The translations under genes were made by a program, and so were the position numbers. Below the pieces are notes generated by a model that was given only the letters and a program-made list of their open reading frames with translations, had not been told where the DNA came from and did no database searches. From positions 1 through 29,431 of the forward strand of contig JADNYJ010000401.1 of NCBI GenBank assembly GCA_015501075.1: DNA of 29,431 nt, read 5' to 3'. Positions 9,998-20,602 of the stretch are shown piece after piece (within the stretch, counting starts at the first letter, position 1; every line of letters begins with the position of its first letter). This DNA is from Gymnopilus junonius (lineage: Eukaryota > Basidiomycota > Agaricomycetes > Agaricales > Galerinaceae).

Positions 9998-11413
9998 CTC
10001 GGTCAGCTTCTGGAAGATGATTAATTGCCTTCTCATACTGAGTAAATGTATGGACTTGGTGAGTGACAATGTCACCCTCCATGGTGATGTAAGGTTTATG
10101 TGCTGCCAGCATTCACAACACATTGGTGGTAAGAAGTGAAGGAGAACACGATTTCTCCAGTAACATCCTCTGTGCATCGATCAGACCCTGTAAGATCATG
10201 AGGCATATGGTGGTTTGCTTGGAATGACCGAGCTTTCTACGGAGCTTGAGGGATCCATCCCTCCATGTCATGGCTAACCCCAGGGCAAGCGCCAGAAGTG
10301 CCTGGGCATTTTCTATGAGGTTCCTCCTCATGATTCGATCTGAAACTTGTGTGTTCTAAGCAGCAAAAGTCATAAAACAGTAAGATGATAGGATGGAATA
10401 GAAAAGTGACAGCAATGACTTACAGTGAGAGTGAGTTCATCAACATCGCCCCTCATGTCTATCATAGATTCTTGCATCTCAACATTCTCTCTCACCAACT
10501 CCTCTATTCTTCCTTCAAAAGCAGCCATCTGGTTCAAAACATTGTCAAGTTTCATTTGCATAAGCTTCAATTTGCCATCCTGCACTGGGGACTGCCTAAG
10601 ATTGTCAATGACAGATGACTGAGACATGGAGGATGCAGATGTGTCAGTCTCGAATCCAGACAATGGAGGGCTGACAAAAAATGGTGCAACTGGCATGCCA
10701 GGATCGAACAATGTAGAATGGGTGGAGCTCAAGAAAAAAGACAGTGTTTGCTGGCTAGTTGCTGTCACAATGGCCATGACAGTGTCTGACCCAATTTCGC
10801 CAATGGTGTCTGTCACATCATGGCATGTGTAGTTATCGTCTTCAAAGGGGTCTGTGTGAATGACTATCAGAGGAATTCATAACATATGGAAAGGTGCATA
10901 CTAAACACAAGGACAGGCTTCAGTTGTCTAAAAGGCCAATCACCATGGGATATCCCGAGTTGCTCAAGATCCCTCTTGACAATATCCCCTACAGCATCTA
11001 GTGAGGTTGAGGTTGGAAGTTGATGAGGGAGGAAGGCACATTCGGGAGGGTATGCTGTGAAAAAGTCAACAGTGCTGCTATTGTCTTTGGGCATAATGGG
11101 ACTCGGTTCTTGTTGTGTGTGGTCTGCTGGGTATTTGTACCTATTAGAAGCAGCAGTTTATCTATGGAGCAATTGTAACCATGGCATCCCATCACAATGC
11201 TGTTCAATCTGCAATCTGTCTAGGATCAAATGTTGTCTTCTATCCAAATATATCGTGGCCCAGAATCTGTGTGGCCTAGTATCTTCATAGCTCGATGGGA
11301 TATCCCTTAGCCATGATTTGCACTGTGCCGGCAAAGCAGATGAATCGCTATCCTGAGAGGGACCTATTTGTGGCAAATACATGACCTTCACATACCAATA
11401 GGTTTTATCTTAT
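9998..11413 (-). pseudogene. Multi-exon gene with coiled coil, unknown function, two in-frame stops
   Basis: Three exons read well on the minus strand: 10902-11413, 10424-10851 and 9998-10355. The introns are 50 nt (10852-10901, GTATGC...CACAG) and 68 nt (10356-10423, GTAAGT...CTTAG). Exon 1 encodes YWYVKVMYLPQIG..., HRFWATIYLDRRQHLILDRL and GDWPFRQLKPVLVF. Exon 2 encodes PFEDDNYTCHDVTDTIGEIG and a heptad-like coiled coil (KLMQMKLDNVLNQMAAFEGR and following, about 45 residues). Exon 3 encodes NTQVSDRIMRRNLIENAQAL, then a basic segment, then ITMEGDIVTHQVHTFTQYEK. Two stops break it: TAA at 11158-11160 and TGA at 10113-10115. Reading passes through both with coding-like sequence on each side. 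I do not recognise the family. The start is not fixed and the 3' end is uncertain, because the GTACTT donor at 9997 has several possible acceptors. Confidence 0.55.
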
Positions 11414-12240
11414 CTTATCTCTCAAATCTCCACCTCCCTTTGTATGATATGACTTTGTTTCCTCTCATCTCCGTAAAGTTAACTCATAGCAAATCATTTC
11501 CTATTCTTTGACTTGAATTGACTATGTACCTGACTGGTTTACCTGACTCAGTAGTGACTCTATACTATGTACTGAACACATATAAATATGAGACTTCCAT
11601 GTACTACCACTCCCAGTGAATACAGTATCATTCAAGCTGTCTTTTACTCACTAACCTCTCAACCTTGCAACCCAACCTCTCACCGTGTGCCAACTCATAT
11701 GATCAGCCAACTTCCATCACTGATTGTTACTTGATGTCACACTATTTTTCAAGGCTTTTACGTGTACATTTATCCGTGAGGCTCCACATGACATTACATA
11801 TCAACACAAAATTGGAATGCACCATTATTTATAATTCCAATACCAGTGAGAGCTGACCAATATTGTTGACCCTCTGACCTGCATTTTAAAATACAGCATT
11901 TTGGCTTCGCACACCATGCCAGATAGTTGGGCTGGCCCCTGCATAGGTCTGATACTACCAATTATGAGTCTTATCAGGTGCAACAGTGACTATCATCATC
12001 TTAGATTAACCTGATACATTGACAGATATTTTCGCCAAGTGGCCTTCCAGTCAACTTGGATTGAAAATCAGGGTAAATTATGCAAGTCAGCCGGTACGAT
12101 AGAAGTAGCCTACATTCCCCTCACATCATCCAACAGCATGTATTGTTGGGTTCTAGAGTCCGATCAGTACTGCCGCAGAGGAATAGGTGAATCTATGAAT
12201 ATATGCATCAGTTCCAGTAATACTCCAAATAATAAAACTT
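11414..12240. other. Intergenic, nothing assigned
   Basis: The sequence is AT-rich with no motif. The part next to 11413 would hold the upstream region of the minus-strand coiled-coil gene, if that gene is complete at its 5' end. Confidence 0.3.
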
Positions 12241-12439
12241 AATTACCTGACTGAGGGCTCATCGGCACATCAACCTCAATCCTAATGCTCAGCCCAACCC
12301 TCTCCCCCCAAGCACTCACCTCCACCTTCACCTCCCTCTCCCGATCCTTCATCAACCACTCTGCATCATAATGCATCCACCACTTGCACATCTTTGGCAT
12401 GGAATGAGGCTTGATTTTCGTCGAGCTGGATGTGGAGTC
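12239..12439 (-). CDS. Isolated exon of an unknown gene
   Basis: The minus-strand frame reads STSSSTKIKPHSMPKMCKWW, then a charged segment (HYDAEWLMKDREREVKVEV), then GLSIRIEVDVPMSPQSGN, and ends at TAA 12239-12241. It is preceded by an excellent acceptor: branch-like TTACTAATCC, then a pyrimidine run and TTTATAG at 12440. A GTAATT donor overlaps the stop, so the protein may continue. The previous exon cannot be placed with confidence: a GTACTC donor near 12557 does not give an open frame. No family recognised. Confidence 0.4.
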   Translation of the reverse strand, partial: DSTSSSTKIKPHSMPKMCKWWMHYDAEWLMKDREREVKVEVSAWGERVGLSIRIEVDVPMSPQSGN

Positions 12440-12770
12440 TATAAAAGGAAGGAAGGGGATTAGTAAGCGACCAACTCGACATTGAGCAGATGAAATGAAA
12501 GAAAGAAAATGGCAAGGTCATGAAAAGAAACAAAAAGGGGGAGCTCGATGAGTACCGCATCATCATGTGGTAGGAAAAATAAATGACGATATTATATAAG
12601 AGCACTCTTTTGCACAAGTTAGAGGTGGCGAGAATGAAAGCAGGCATGTCTGGTTGAACAGACGTGCTATAAAGCAGACGAGTCCTGTGCCTGTTGAAGA
12701 TGCTGGACCCACTTGCTAGCCCAAATGCGTCTCCAGCTGCTGGACTTCCCACCAGCACAGGAAGAACAAC

Positions 12771-12792
12771 GATGCCTCCAATTGGAGGCATC
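12771..12792. repeat. Perfect 22-bp palindrome
   Basis: The half-site GATGCCTCCAA is followed directly by its reverse complement, with no loop. It lies 4 bp before a type 1 hairpin (12797-12822), inside the hairpin-array repeat. Confidence 0.85.
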
Positions 12793-13095
12793 AAAAGCAC
12801 GGTCTGGTTGAACAGACATGCCAGAGGGCTAACGGGCTTCTACCCAGGGCTCGTTGAACCTCAATTGCTCGAAAACTCATGCAGGAATGATACTCCATGC
12901 ATGAGCAGAAGACACCTCCAATTCACAGTTGAATGTGAGGAGGGTGAATGGCAATCACTGCTGATTGAGCAGCCACTTGAGAAGGCATAGCAGCCTCCTC
13001 GAGCATCGCCATTGATGAAGAAACACTGAGCAGAGGTCTAGCCTCTGCTGAAGCAAAAAAAACACACTCCAACTCACTCTTGCAAGTGAGGGAGG

Positions 13096-13121
13096 GGCAT
13101 GTCTGGTTGAGCAGACATGCC
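13096..13121. repeat. Perfect GTCTG-type hairpin (type 1)
   Basis: A 26-nt inverted repeat with a 10-bp perfect stem (GGCATGTCTG pairing with CAGACATGCC) and the six-base loop GTTGAG. The same loop recurs at 5522-5547; GTTGAA occurs at 5237-5262, 12644-12667 and 12797-12822, and GTTAAA at 13421-13440. Confidence 0.85.
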
Positions 13122-13489
13122 AGGGGGAGCACGCACCGCAATAGCAGACTGGTATATGCTCATCGCCTCAAAGAAAGGCTGGTACAGGAGTTAAACTCCT
13201 GCCCCAGCCCAAAAAACAACATCTGACTCGCAATCGCAAGCCAGAGAGGGTGAAGGTGGAGGTAATGGCTAATGAAGCAGCCTCTCGAGAAGCATAAACA
13301 ACCCTCGACCCTCAATGGCCTCAAAAAAAAAAGTGCAGGGATTCCCCATGCATGAGCATGCAAAACCACCTCCATCTTGAGCTTGGTGTGAGGGAAGTGG
13401 TGTGTCACCAGCAACAGGGCACGGTCCAGTTAAATGGACATGAGTATGGGTGTAGCGGCCACGCAGGACCTCCCCATCCACAGAAAATT

Positions 13490-13520
13490 GCCCATACAGT
13501 GGTTGAACCACTGCATGGGC
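13490..13520. repeat. Long hairpin with GGTTGAACC core
   Basis: The arms GCCCAT-a-CAGTGGT and ACCACTG-c-ATGGGC close on a 3-nt TGA loop. It sits where other array units have the TAAA-loop hairpins, upstream of a CTCACAATTGCAAG module. Confidence 0.75.
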
Positions 13521-14040
13521 TAGAAATCTCTGACTCACAATTGCAAGGGAGGGCAGGGCAGCAGCGGTGAGTGGTGGGCATGATGCACCTGTGGGAGGTT
13601 ATGGGCAGGTCGTCAGCACAGAAAAATCAAGAAAAAAAACAGCAGAACGAGCTCACAATTGACTTACTCACCTGGCTGGGCCTCCCACTACACAGATCCG
13701 CCCTGCATGTCCAGCCCCCATCCAGCCAGAGAACGTGTGCCCACATCCCTCAGAAGAGGGGAGGGGCATGCAGCCATGGTCCTAAGGGCAAGAGAGAGGA
13801 GAGGAAAAGAGGGAGGAGGAAGGGGAGTGGTGGTGGTGAGAGAAGAGGACGCAGAAGATTCAGAACAGAAGTCGAACATCTGCAGAGCTGGCGTGACCAC
13901 ATGACTGGGATGTGCAGCATTTCCATGCAAAGTTCGATGTTCTCCTTGCCAACTCCTCTTCCACCACTGCCCAGCTATTGAGGATCTTACCCTCAATGCC
14001 TGGTGTGTTTTCTGAATGCATAGTGGGAGTTTAACTTCCA

Positions 14041-14641
14041 TTGCACATTTGGCGTCGGTTGTGGGCTGGATGGGAGGCCATTCGTCTGTGCAGCTGTGTG
14101 CTGCCGGTGAACTTGGAGTCTGCAGAGATGCAGCATGGCCTAGCTATGACCTCTGGCATTTATGCTGGGGGTAAAGCTGGTCGTGTGCTCTTCGTGTACT
14201 TCTTCTTTGCAGTGCTTCGAGCCGCATTAGCCTCAGAGCCAATTCTTGCAAGGTAAGTGTGTTCATATATCCACTGGTAACTACTACACAAAAAATCTGA
14301 CCTACAGGAAATCAAACATGATTGCGGGTGTAACTGCTTGCTGCCCTCGTCCTTCCATATATGGTATGTCATGATCTTCATCCACATGTCCGATTTATTC
14401 TAATTTTTTAACTAGGATACTTTCAACTTGTATTCGTGCGCTGCTCCCCTTCAATGACTTCCTATCTGCATGCTGCCACCCCTCCCTCGAAAATTAAATG
14501 CATCTATCATAGGGCACTGTGTTTCTCTCAAATTATAAGGTATGTAAGTCTCGTCTTAACAGAAATATCTGATAGTGAAATCTATTGTATAGGGCTCTAT
14601 TACTTGATAGACGTCGCCGCTGTCGCCTGCTCTAATCTATG
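14041..14641 (+). CDS. Candidate multi-exon gene, unknown function
   Basis: Four consecutive intron-like segments have strong signals: 14253-14307 (GTAAGT...CTACAG, 55 nt), 14364-14415 (GTATGT...ACTAG, 52 nt), 14540-14592 (GTATGT...TATAG, 53 nt) and 14642-14715 (GTAAGC...TATAG, 74 nt). Joining the exons keeps one frame open from 14041 across exons 1-3: ...LFVYFFFAVLRAALASEPIL, then KSNMIAGVTACCPRPSIY, then GYFQLVFVRCSPSMTSYLHA and onward. This frame stops in exon 4. Another frame of exon 4 (LYYLIDVAAVACSNLW) looks more protein-like, so a 1-nt indel or a shifted splice site is likely. Hydrophobic stretches suggest a membrane protein, but I cannot name a family. The upstream start is uncertain because the hairpin repeat ends only about 180 bp before. 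Confidence 0.4.
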
Positions 14642-14715
14642 GTAAGCCAGTGTTTCATCTATCCATGTACAGGTCCTGATTTTTTGAATACAACACGAAC
14701 ATCAAATTGATATAG

Positions 14716-16611
14716 GAATCTTTCAAAGTCTGTACCGTTGAGACTGCAGAATCTCATATTGAAGGCAGAGGACCTATAATGGTGGATGCAGAATTCAGGG
14801 GATGTTTTTCAGGTGAACCTCTGGTATGTTTCATGACTTCTCATGTTAAATTTATGCTGAGCCCCTTCAAGTATTCAATCTCCCTTATTCTGTGCTCCTG
14901 CACCTTTCCGAGCTATTCCTCAGCTTGTGCTGAACCTGTATCTATGCAGGTGAATAGATGCCCTCATTTATGACAAAAGAAGCTGCTTTACTTGTATTGG
15001 GGTGCTCAAGTATTGCTAAAGCCATGTCACCCTGTTGGTGCAATGCATCAGTTGACACCTTTTGCTGAGATATCACCTTGGGCCACATTTGGTGGATTGT
15101 AGGTCGTCTCTTCCTTGTAGTAGTTCCATGCTTGCCTTCTTTACACATGGACATACAGTACTTGTTCAATGAAGCATCCGATGTTACCCAAGGAAATGGC
15201 TGTTCACAGGCACTGTCGACCTTTTATGACATGCTATCATCTTCTGGTGATGGAAAAGGAGTCAACTCCAACCATAGATAAGGCGTGAGCATGCACATTT
15301 ACTCTGGTCAAGATGGTGATACCATGAAATTGTATCAAGGAATTAATGCAGAAAGAGAACATACTTACTGCTGCATCCTCGACTGTCAATTGATGACAAG
15401 GTGATTACCCAGCTTTAAATAACTGAGCCTTGTAAACTAAAGGGAATGTTCTCAAGCACCCATGTGTTTTTACAAAATGCTCAGCACAGCCAGAAGAGTG
15501 CCCAAGGTTGCCCAAGGACAAATTTACCTATCCCTCATGGATAGTTGCCTTGGTGAAGGAGCTAGTGTTGGGATAGCACAAATGGTCTGGCCATCTTTTC
15601 TGACTAAGACTTATTAAAACCATTCCAGTAATGAATTCATTGTGAAAGCTTGAACCGAATCTTGGATACTGAGCCCAGGAAATCATCGATGCTGAACACT
15701 TCAATTAGAAATTCATGATCCTTCTGGTCATTAATCTCCATGGTAGTCTTCATACATGACAGGATGCATCGCCTACTCAACGACATTGAGGCTGGCAATG
15801 CACGCTTAACAACATGATTCAACAGCAAGCTAAGACCGCCACTGAGATTTTCTGTCTTCTGAGCAACCTCGGGACCAATAAGGTAGTGATATTCTCACCT
15901 TCCGACTCCCCGTCATACCCGAACACTCTTTCCTTCAAATTGATCCTGTGCAGTGAACAATCTATTTTTTAGCTCAATCCTCTCTCTTTTCTCATTCTTT
16001 ATACTGCCTTCAAATGCTCCTTCAAGACACTCTTCACCCTATTGTCATGCTCTGATAGCAGAGACCCAAGAGCAGTACCCTGAATGATACATATTCCTAC
16101 TGCTTTTCTTCGTCATGTTCAGTCATTTGATAAAAGCTTTGAAGAGGGAGGGAAGAATTTCATCCAGGTGCATAAAGTGCTCTCTATGCTTTAAATTTTG
16201 GGTTAGGATTTTGATAATGATTTGTTTGTATTCAGACCTAGATGAACTTGACATTGAAGAGTCTACTGTGGTGGATGGACAACCAAATAGTATGTCTACT
16301 CCATCAGATATTTATTCTTATGCTGTATACATATGTGCCACACTCCCCTTCATTCAGTGCGGATAATCTCTTACATGTCTATGACTACTCTGCCAATGAT
16401 AGAAATTGAGTCAAACATTTAACTGCTCCTTGCCCCTTTCCTTGTAATCCACCTTCCCTTCCTACCAAAATTCTGTGAGTGCACAGAATACACCACCTGC
16501 TTGCACAACTACAAATTACCATGTTGCTAGCTTAGAACAAGCCCAAGGACAGCTCTCACCATCTAACAATTAAGGCATTGAGAAGACAGCTAGCAGAGGC
16601 TATGAGGATTA
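14716..16611. other. Mostly unassigned; possible continuation of the upstream gene
   Basis: The first few hundred bases after the intron at 14642-14715 may hold further exons of the same gene. From about 15300 to 16600 I see no domain, repeat or consistent exon set. An open frame at 16115-16366 has no recognisable feature. Confidence 0.25.
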
Positions 16612-16619
16612 GGCAATGG

Positions 16620-17060
16620 CAGGGGTAACCCTTGGGTACTGGAGGAGTGACCCCTACCCCTACCCTCTAGGACCCTTACCCTGGACCCAAGGGTCATTCC
16701 CTCAAGGGTCTGCAGGGTATACTGGGGTACATAGGCCCAAGGTGGATTTATCAGTAGTATGTAGTTATAAACCCACTGCAACATTGGTTTCCTATCAAAT
16801 TTCACTTCTAATGTCTTTGCAACAACTTTATTGTCTGAAACCTTCATCAAATCAAGAGAATCTAGCTCAAAGAGACTTTTTTGATTTGACTTTTATCTAT
16901 GTCAAACTAATATTACCATTAGTAGTAAGGTTTTAATGGAACTATGCTATACTTGCTATTTAATAAGATTGTTTCTTGTGTCAATGTAAGCTGAGGGGTC
17001 AAGGGTCTGGACATCAAGACCCTTACCCCTATCCTTGTGTACCCTTACCCATGACCCCTG
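16620..17060. mobile_element. Possible MITE with CCCTTACCC-type subterminal repeats
   Basis: Both ends carry CAGGGGT in inverted orientation (16620 onward; ACCCCTG ending at 17060). The outer 100 bp on each side are packed with ACCCTTACCC, CCCCTACCCT, GGGTCAAGGGTC and similar words on both strands, while the centre (about 16760-16980) is AT-rich. This subterminal layout resembles hAT-like elements. I could not find a target-site duplication at these exact borders (GGCAATGG against AGGGTACA), so the limits are uncertain and the true element may extend to about 17080. Confidence 0.45.
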
Positions 17061-17076
17061 AGGGTACACTATACCA

Positions 17077-17536
17077 GGGCTCAAATTTGAATTATGCCTC
17101 ACAGCCACCATCAGAGACCATTGACTGGCCTCCAGCCTATTCAGGTGCTGTATTAATGCCAGGAGATTATGTAGAACCCATGTTGCCTACAATGCCTCAC
17201 CCATGATTTGACCCAGATATTAATGTGTATTGTACTTTACATATATTCAAAACCACAGGCAAAATTCTGGATAGGACCTTCATTACTGTAAATATTTACT
17301 TTACTAAATTCCCCCTAATACAAACCACTGGTATGTCTCCAAGTTCGGCATCAGAGTACCTTTTTTCAGTCAGAGGATTGAAAATGACCAACTTTCAAAG
17401 TACCCATAATCTGTACCATAGGTTGGAAGGAACATTCTTCATAAGAAATGGTGATTTTTGGATGAGTAGAACAGAAGGTCTGGCTTGTTCACTGTCCATA
17501 TTTGCAAAGCCACTAAAAATACTTAGAGCTTTCTAA
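17077..17536 (+). other. Coding-like stretch of unknown origin
   Basis: One frame reads SQPPSETIDWPPAYSGAVLM, then PGDYVEPMLPTMPHP, a TGA at 17204-17206 and FDPDINV. The frame that follows (17225-17536) stays open for about 100 codons. The Pro-rich sequence with a single TGA resembles decayed coding sequence, but I recognise no family. It may be host exon sequence beside the MITE-like repeat, or 5' sequence of the retroelement starting at 17814. Confidence 0.25.
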
Positions 17537-20500
17537 AAATTATGTTGTGCTTCATTTAATTATTGGAGAGAATTTAAGAGCATACTGTGGGCAGATAATA
17601 TGTAGATACAACCAGACTTAACAATGCAATATAGAACAGCCTACAGTGCCTTAAAATTCATAGATTTTGGTCATCACACATTTCTGCTATTCCTCTGGAC
17701 TGTAATGAACTGGACTGTTCTCCCATCCTGGTCTCGCCATCAACTTCACCACAGCACCTAACTAACAGTGCCTTGGCTTCATTTTATTCAATCAATCTAT
17801 CTCTCTTTGAAAAATGGCTACTATGAGGACACCCCCTCCTAAGCACCAGGACATTGCTGGAGTCATTGTGCCTCCATGCTTGGCCAGCATGTCTCTGACC
17901 AGAGCAGAATTTTCTGCTGCTGAGAGCTGGGCTCCTGGGAGCCCAAGATCTGACAGTGACACTCACTTGTACAGCAAGGTTACCGCTTCATGACCCACCA
18001 CCCCCTTGCAGGACAAGGAGGTAGTAGGTAAAATGGACTGATTAGCTACCAGTTTTGAGAATAATAATAAGGACATACCTCCACATTTAGAATGTAATAA
18101 GAGTCTCTTTACTGACTCTGAGAATGACCAGGATCTGAATGATTGGCCTGAGAACAAAGCACAGTAGTGAGTAACTGTGCAGTGAAAATAGCAATCCCTG
18201 CCCAAAGACAAACATTTGGGATTAGCCAAAAATCTATTCCTACAGCCTCGTGAACTTACTGAGGAGCAAGATAATATGGCTGAAATTTGCTGTGAAAGAA
18301 CCCTCTGATAATGAGGAAAAGAAACCTGCTCACCATAAGAGAGCAGCTAGCAAGAAAGCTAAGAAAGCTAAGAAGAGGTGAGACAGTTCTATCTCTAGCA
18401 AAGAAGAGGGCCCATCCAAGCCCAAAGGAAAGAGGATAGATCCCAGAGAATTTGGCTCCCTAGACTTAAAGGGCATAGATGCTGACATTGAATTGCAAAA
18501 AGTGGCATTGGCCTCATTCCAAGACAACAAGCATAATAAGAAATGCTCTGGTGATAAATCTAAAAATATTACCATGATACAGCAACCTGCTGAAGGATCA
18601 AGTGCCAATCATTGATTAGCCAATCCTGAGAATTCAAATTCAGTCTCAAAAAGTAAGGTTTTACCTGATATGGTAAGACCTGTGGCTCAAATTGACCTGA
18701 AGAGTATTCTTGGAGTGGCTCTAAAAGAAGCCAAAAAGGTGGACTCACCTAGGCACTGAGCCTCTGTCAAGCACTTGGACCACTCTGAGGACCCCTCAAG
18801 CTCTGAGAACAAATCAGATTCTGACTCCTCTGACTCTGAATCTTCATCATCATCTTTGAGCTCAGACTCTAGTAGTGATGAGTCACTACTTGACTCATCA
18901 TCTAATAAATCTTCTTTGAGTAAAAAGTCGAAAAAGAAAAAGGAGTCAAAGGGCCACCATAGCAAAGACAAGCTTGACTCTAAAAATACTTTCAAACCAA
19001 TTAAGTATAATGGTCAGCCCATATTAACAGATTACCATCGGTTCCTTCAAGAAGCCACTTTCTATGCAAAAAGACTTCCTAAGAAGGATCATATAATTAT
19101 ACTATCTCATTACCTAGATGGGAAAGCATATGAATTTTACAACCTCAAGGTTGCTAGCAAAGAAAAGAAGTGGTCTTTAAAAGACTTCTTTGCTGGAATA
19201 TTTGATTACTGTTTCCCAGTAAATTACCACATGCAAATGCATCAGAAATTGAATCACTGCTACCAGAATAGTAAGACAGTCGAACAATATGCTCATGAAT
19301 TAGAACAACTATTTGAAATAATTGGCATTAAAGATAAGCATGAGAATGTCATTAAATTATAGTATGGCCTCCACCAAGGTCTTCATGAGGCTCTTTGGTG
19401 CTATGAATTAAATCCCAAGGTATCTACCTGGGATGAAGTTCTATCAAAAGCTCTCATTATTGAAATTTCCTGCAGTGATGGCAATACTAATGAACACTGT
19501 GAAGGTACAGTATCATTAAATCATGGAGACCCATCTCGGAATGGAGGACATAACTCTAATACCCCCTGCCGAGATAGAAACCCAAATGCAAACTCAAATA
19601 ATTTGAAAAGCCATGAGACTAAGAATAGTTCTCGATTCACAGGTAGCAGACCCAGTAAGTCTGGACCATGTAAGTCTTTTAATAGAAATAAAACAAATTC
19701 CCAACAGAATGGTAACCACCCAAATAATGATAGGACTCATCAGGGACATGACTATGTGAAATCTGAGCAGCAGAGCACTCCAAGACTCTCAGATAAAGAG
19801 AAAAATGAGAGACTAGCACAGGGACTGTGCTTCAGCTGTGGAGAGCCAGGTCACCTCTCAAGGACCTATCCTACCAACAATATGGTTAAGGGGGTAACTC
19901 CAAACCTCCAGGAATATCAAATAATAACATTGAGTATGAATCAAGTGAAGCTAGTAATGACCAGCCCATAGAAGTATTAGATAGCTTGCCTTTGGGCACT
20001 ATTTTTTCAAAAATGAAGAACCAGAGTCAGGGTACATTAAACCTTCCTGGAAAAAGCCACCCTACATGCTACCCCAAGCTAGCATTAGTGATTGCTACCT
20101 TATGGTCATCAAAGATCTATTAGAACAACAGGTACCATACCCTGGAGATAAACCAATGGATGCTTTTGCGCTGAGACCCCGATTTGTACTACAATATGTT
20201 GGCTTCCCCAGGCCTTACTACCTAGTCAGAGACTTGGTTGCAAAATTAGAATTCCCTCTACCAATGTCAAGCATTGAAAACCATTGATTCGACATTATAA
20301 ATTGGTACACTAAACAACTCTGTAAAGCAAGGAAATTACCCTTTACTAAGAATATAGGTTGTGGGATCAGTAATCCTCTATCCATTGTAGCAACTAATTT
20401 GCTGACAGATGGAATTAACTCCTATTATCCTAATTTAATGGAAGCCTTTGACTCCAAGGGTCACTTCTATGTTCATCTTAAAGATCATGGATCTTCAATT

Positions 20501-20602
20501 TATGTCATTGAAGATGCTGACCTGGAAATTCAAGTAGAATTAAGTGACTTACTATTAAAAGACCTTGATTTTGACTTAGTAAGCTAGTACAGGTGGGTGA
20601 TA

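Larger units (their letters stand above)
12640..13860 (+). repeat. Hairpin-array repeat, copy B (richest array plus common tail)
   Basis: At least eleven short inverted repeats lie in about 900 bp. The GTCTG-type hairpins are at 12644-12667, 12797-12822, 13096-13121 (perfect 10-bp stem GGCATGTCTG/CAGACATGCC, loop GTTGAG) and 13421-13440 (rewritten as GTCCA/TGGAC). There is a perfect 22-bp palindrome at 12771-12792 (half-site GATGCCTCCAA), and CTCATGC/GCATGAG at 12876-12905. CCTCC/GGAGG-type hairpins are at 12915-12943 and 13067-13094. AGCAGAGG/CCTCTGCT is at 13029-13049. GGCTGG...CCAGCC is at 13177-13209, and GCCCAT-CAGTGGT/ACCACTG-ATGGGC at 13490-13520. A-tracts separate several of them. The tail (about 13528-13850) matches copies A, C and D. 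Open frames across it are by-products of the repeat. Confidence 0.8.

Noticed and set aside
12640..13530. CRISPR-like array
   Set aside because: The hairpins are of several types, unequally spaced and diverged, without unique spacers of constant length, and the DNA is eukaryotic.
13571..13981. 136-residue plus-strand ORF, and similar ones at 4478-4684, 5922-6188 and on the minus strand at 9381-9902
   Set aside because: All ride on the common tail of the hairpin-array repeat in unrelated contexts and with frame differences between copies; no protein-level conservation beyond the DNA similarity.
16620..17060. Internal telomere repeat
   Set aside because: The words are CCCTTACCC / CCCCTACCCT in both orientations with no regular TTAGGG array; they fit subterminal transposon repeats better.
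18687..18995. Asp/Glu/Ser-rich minus-strand ORF
   Set aside because: Mirror of the plus-strand Ser-rich tract of the Gag-like protein.
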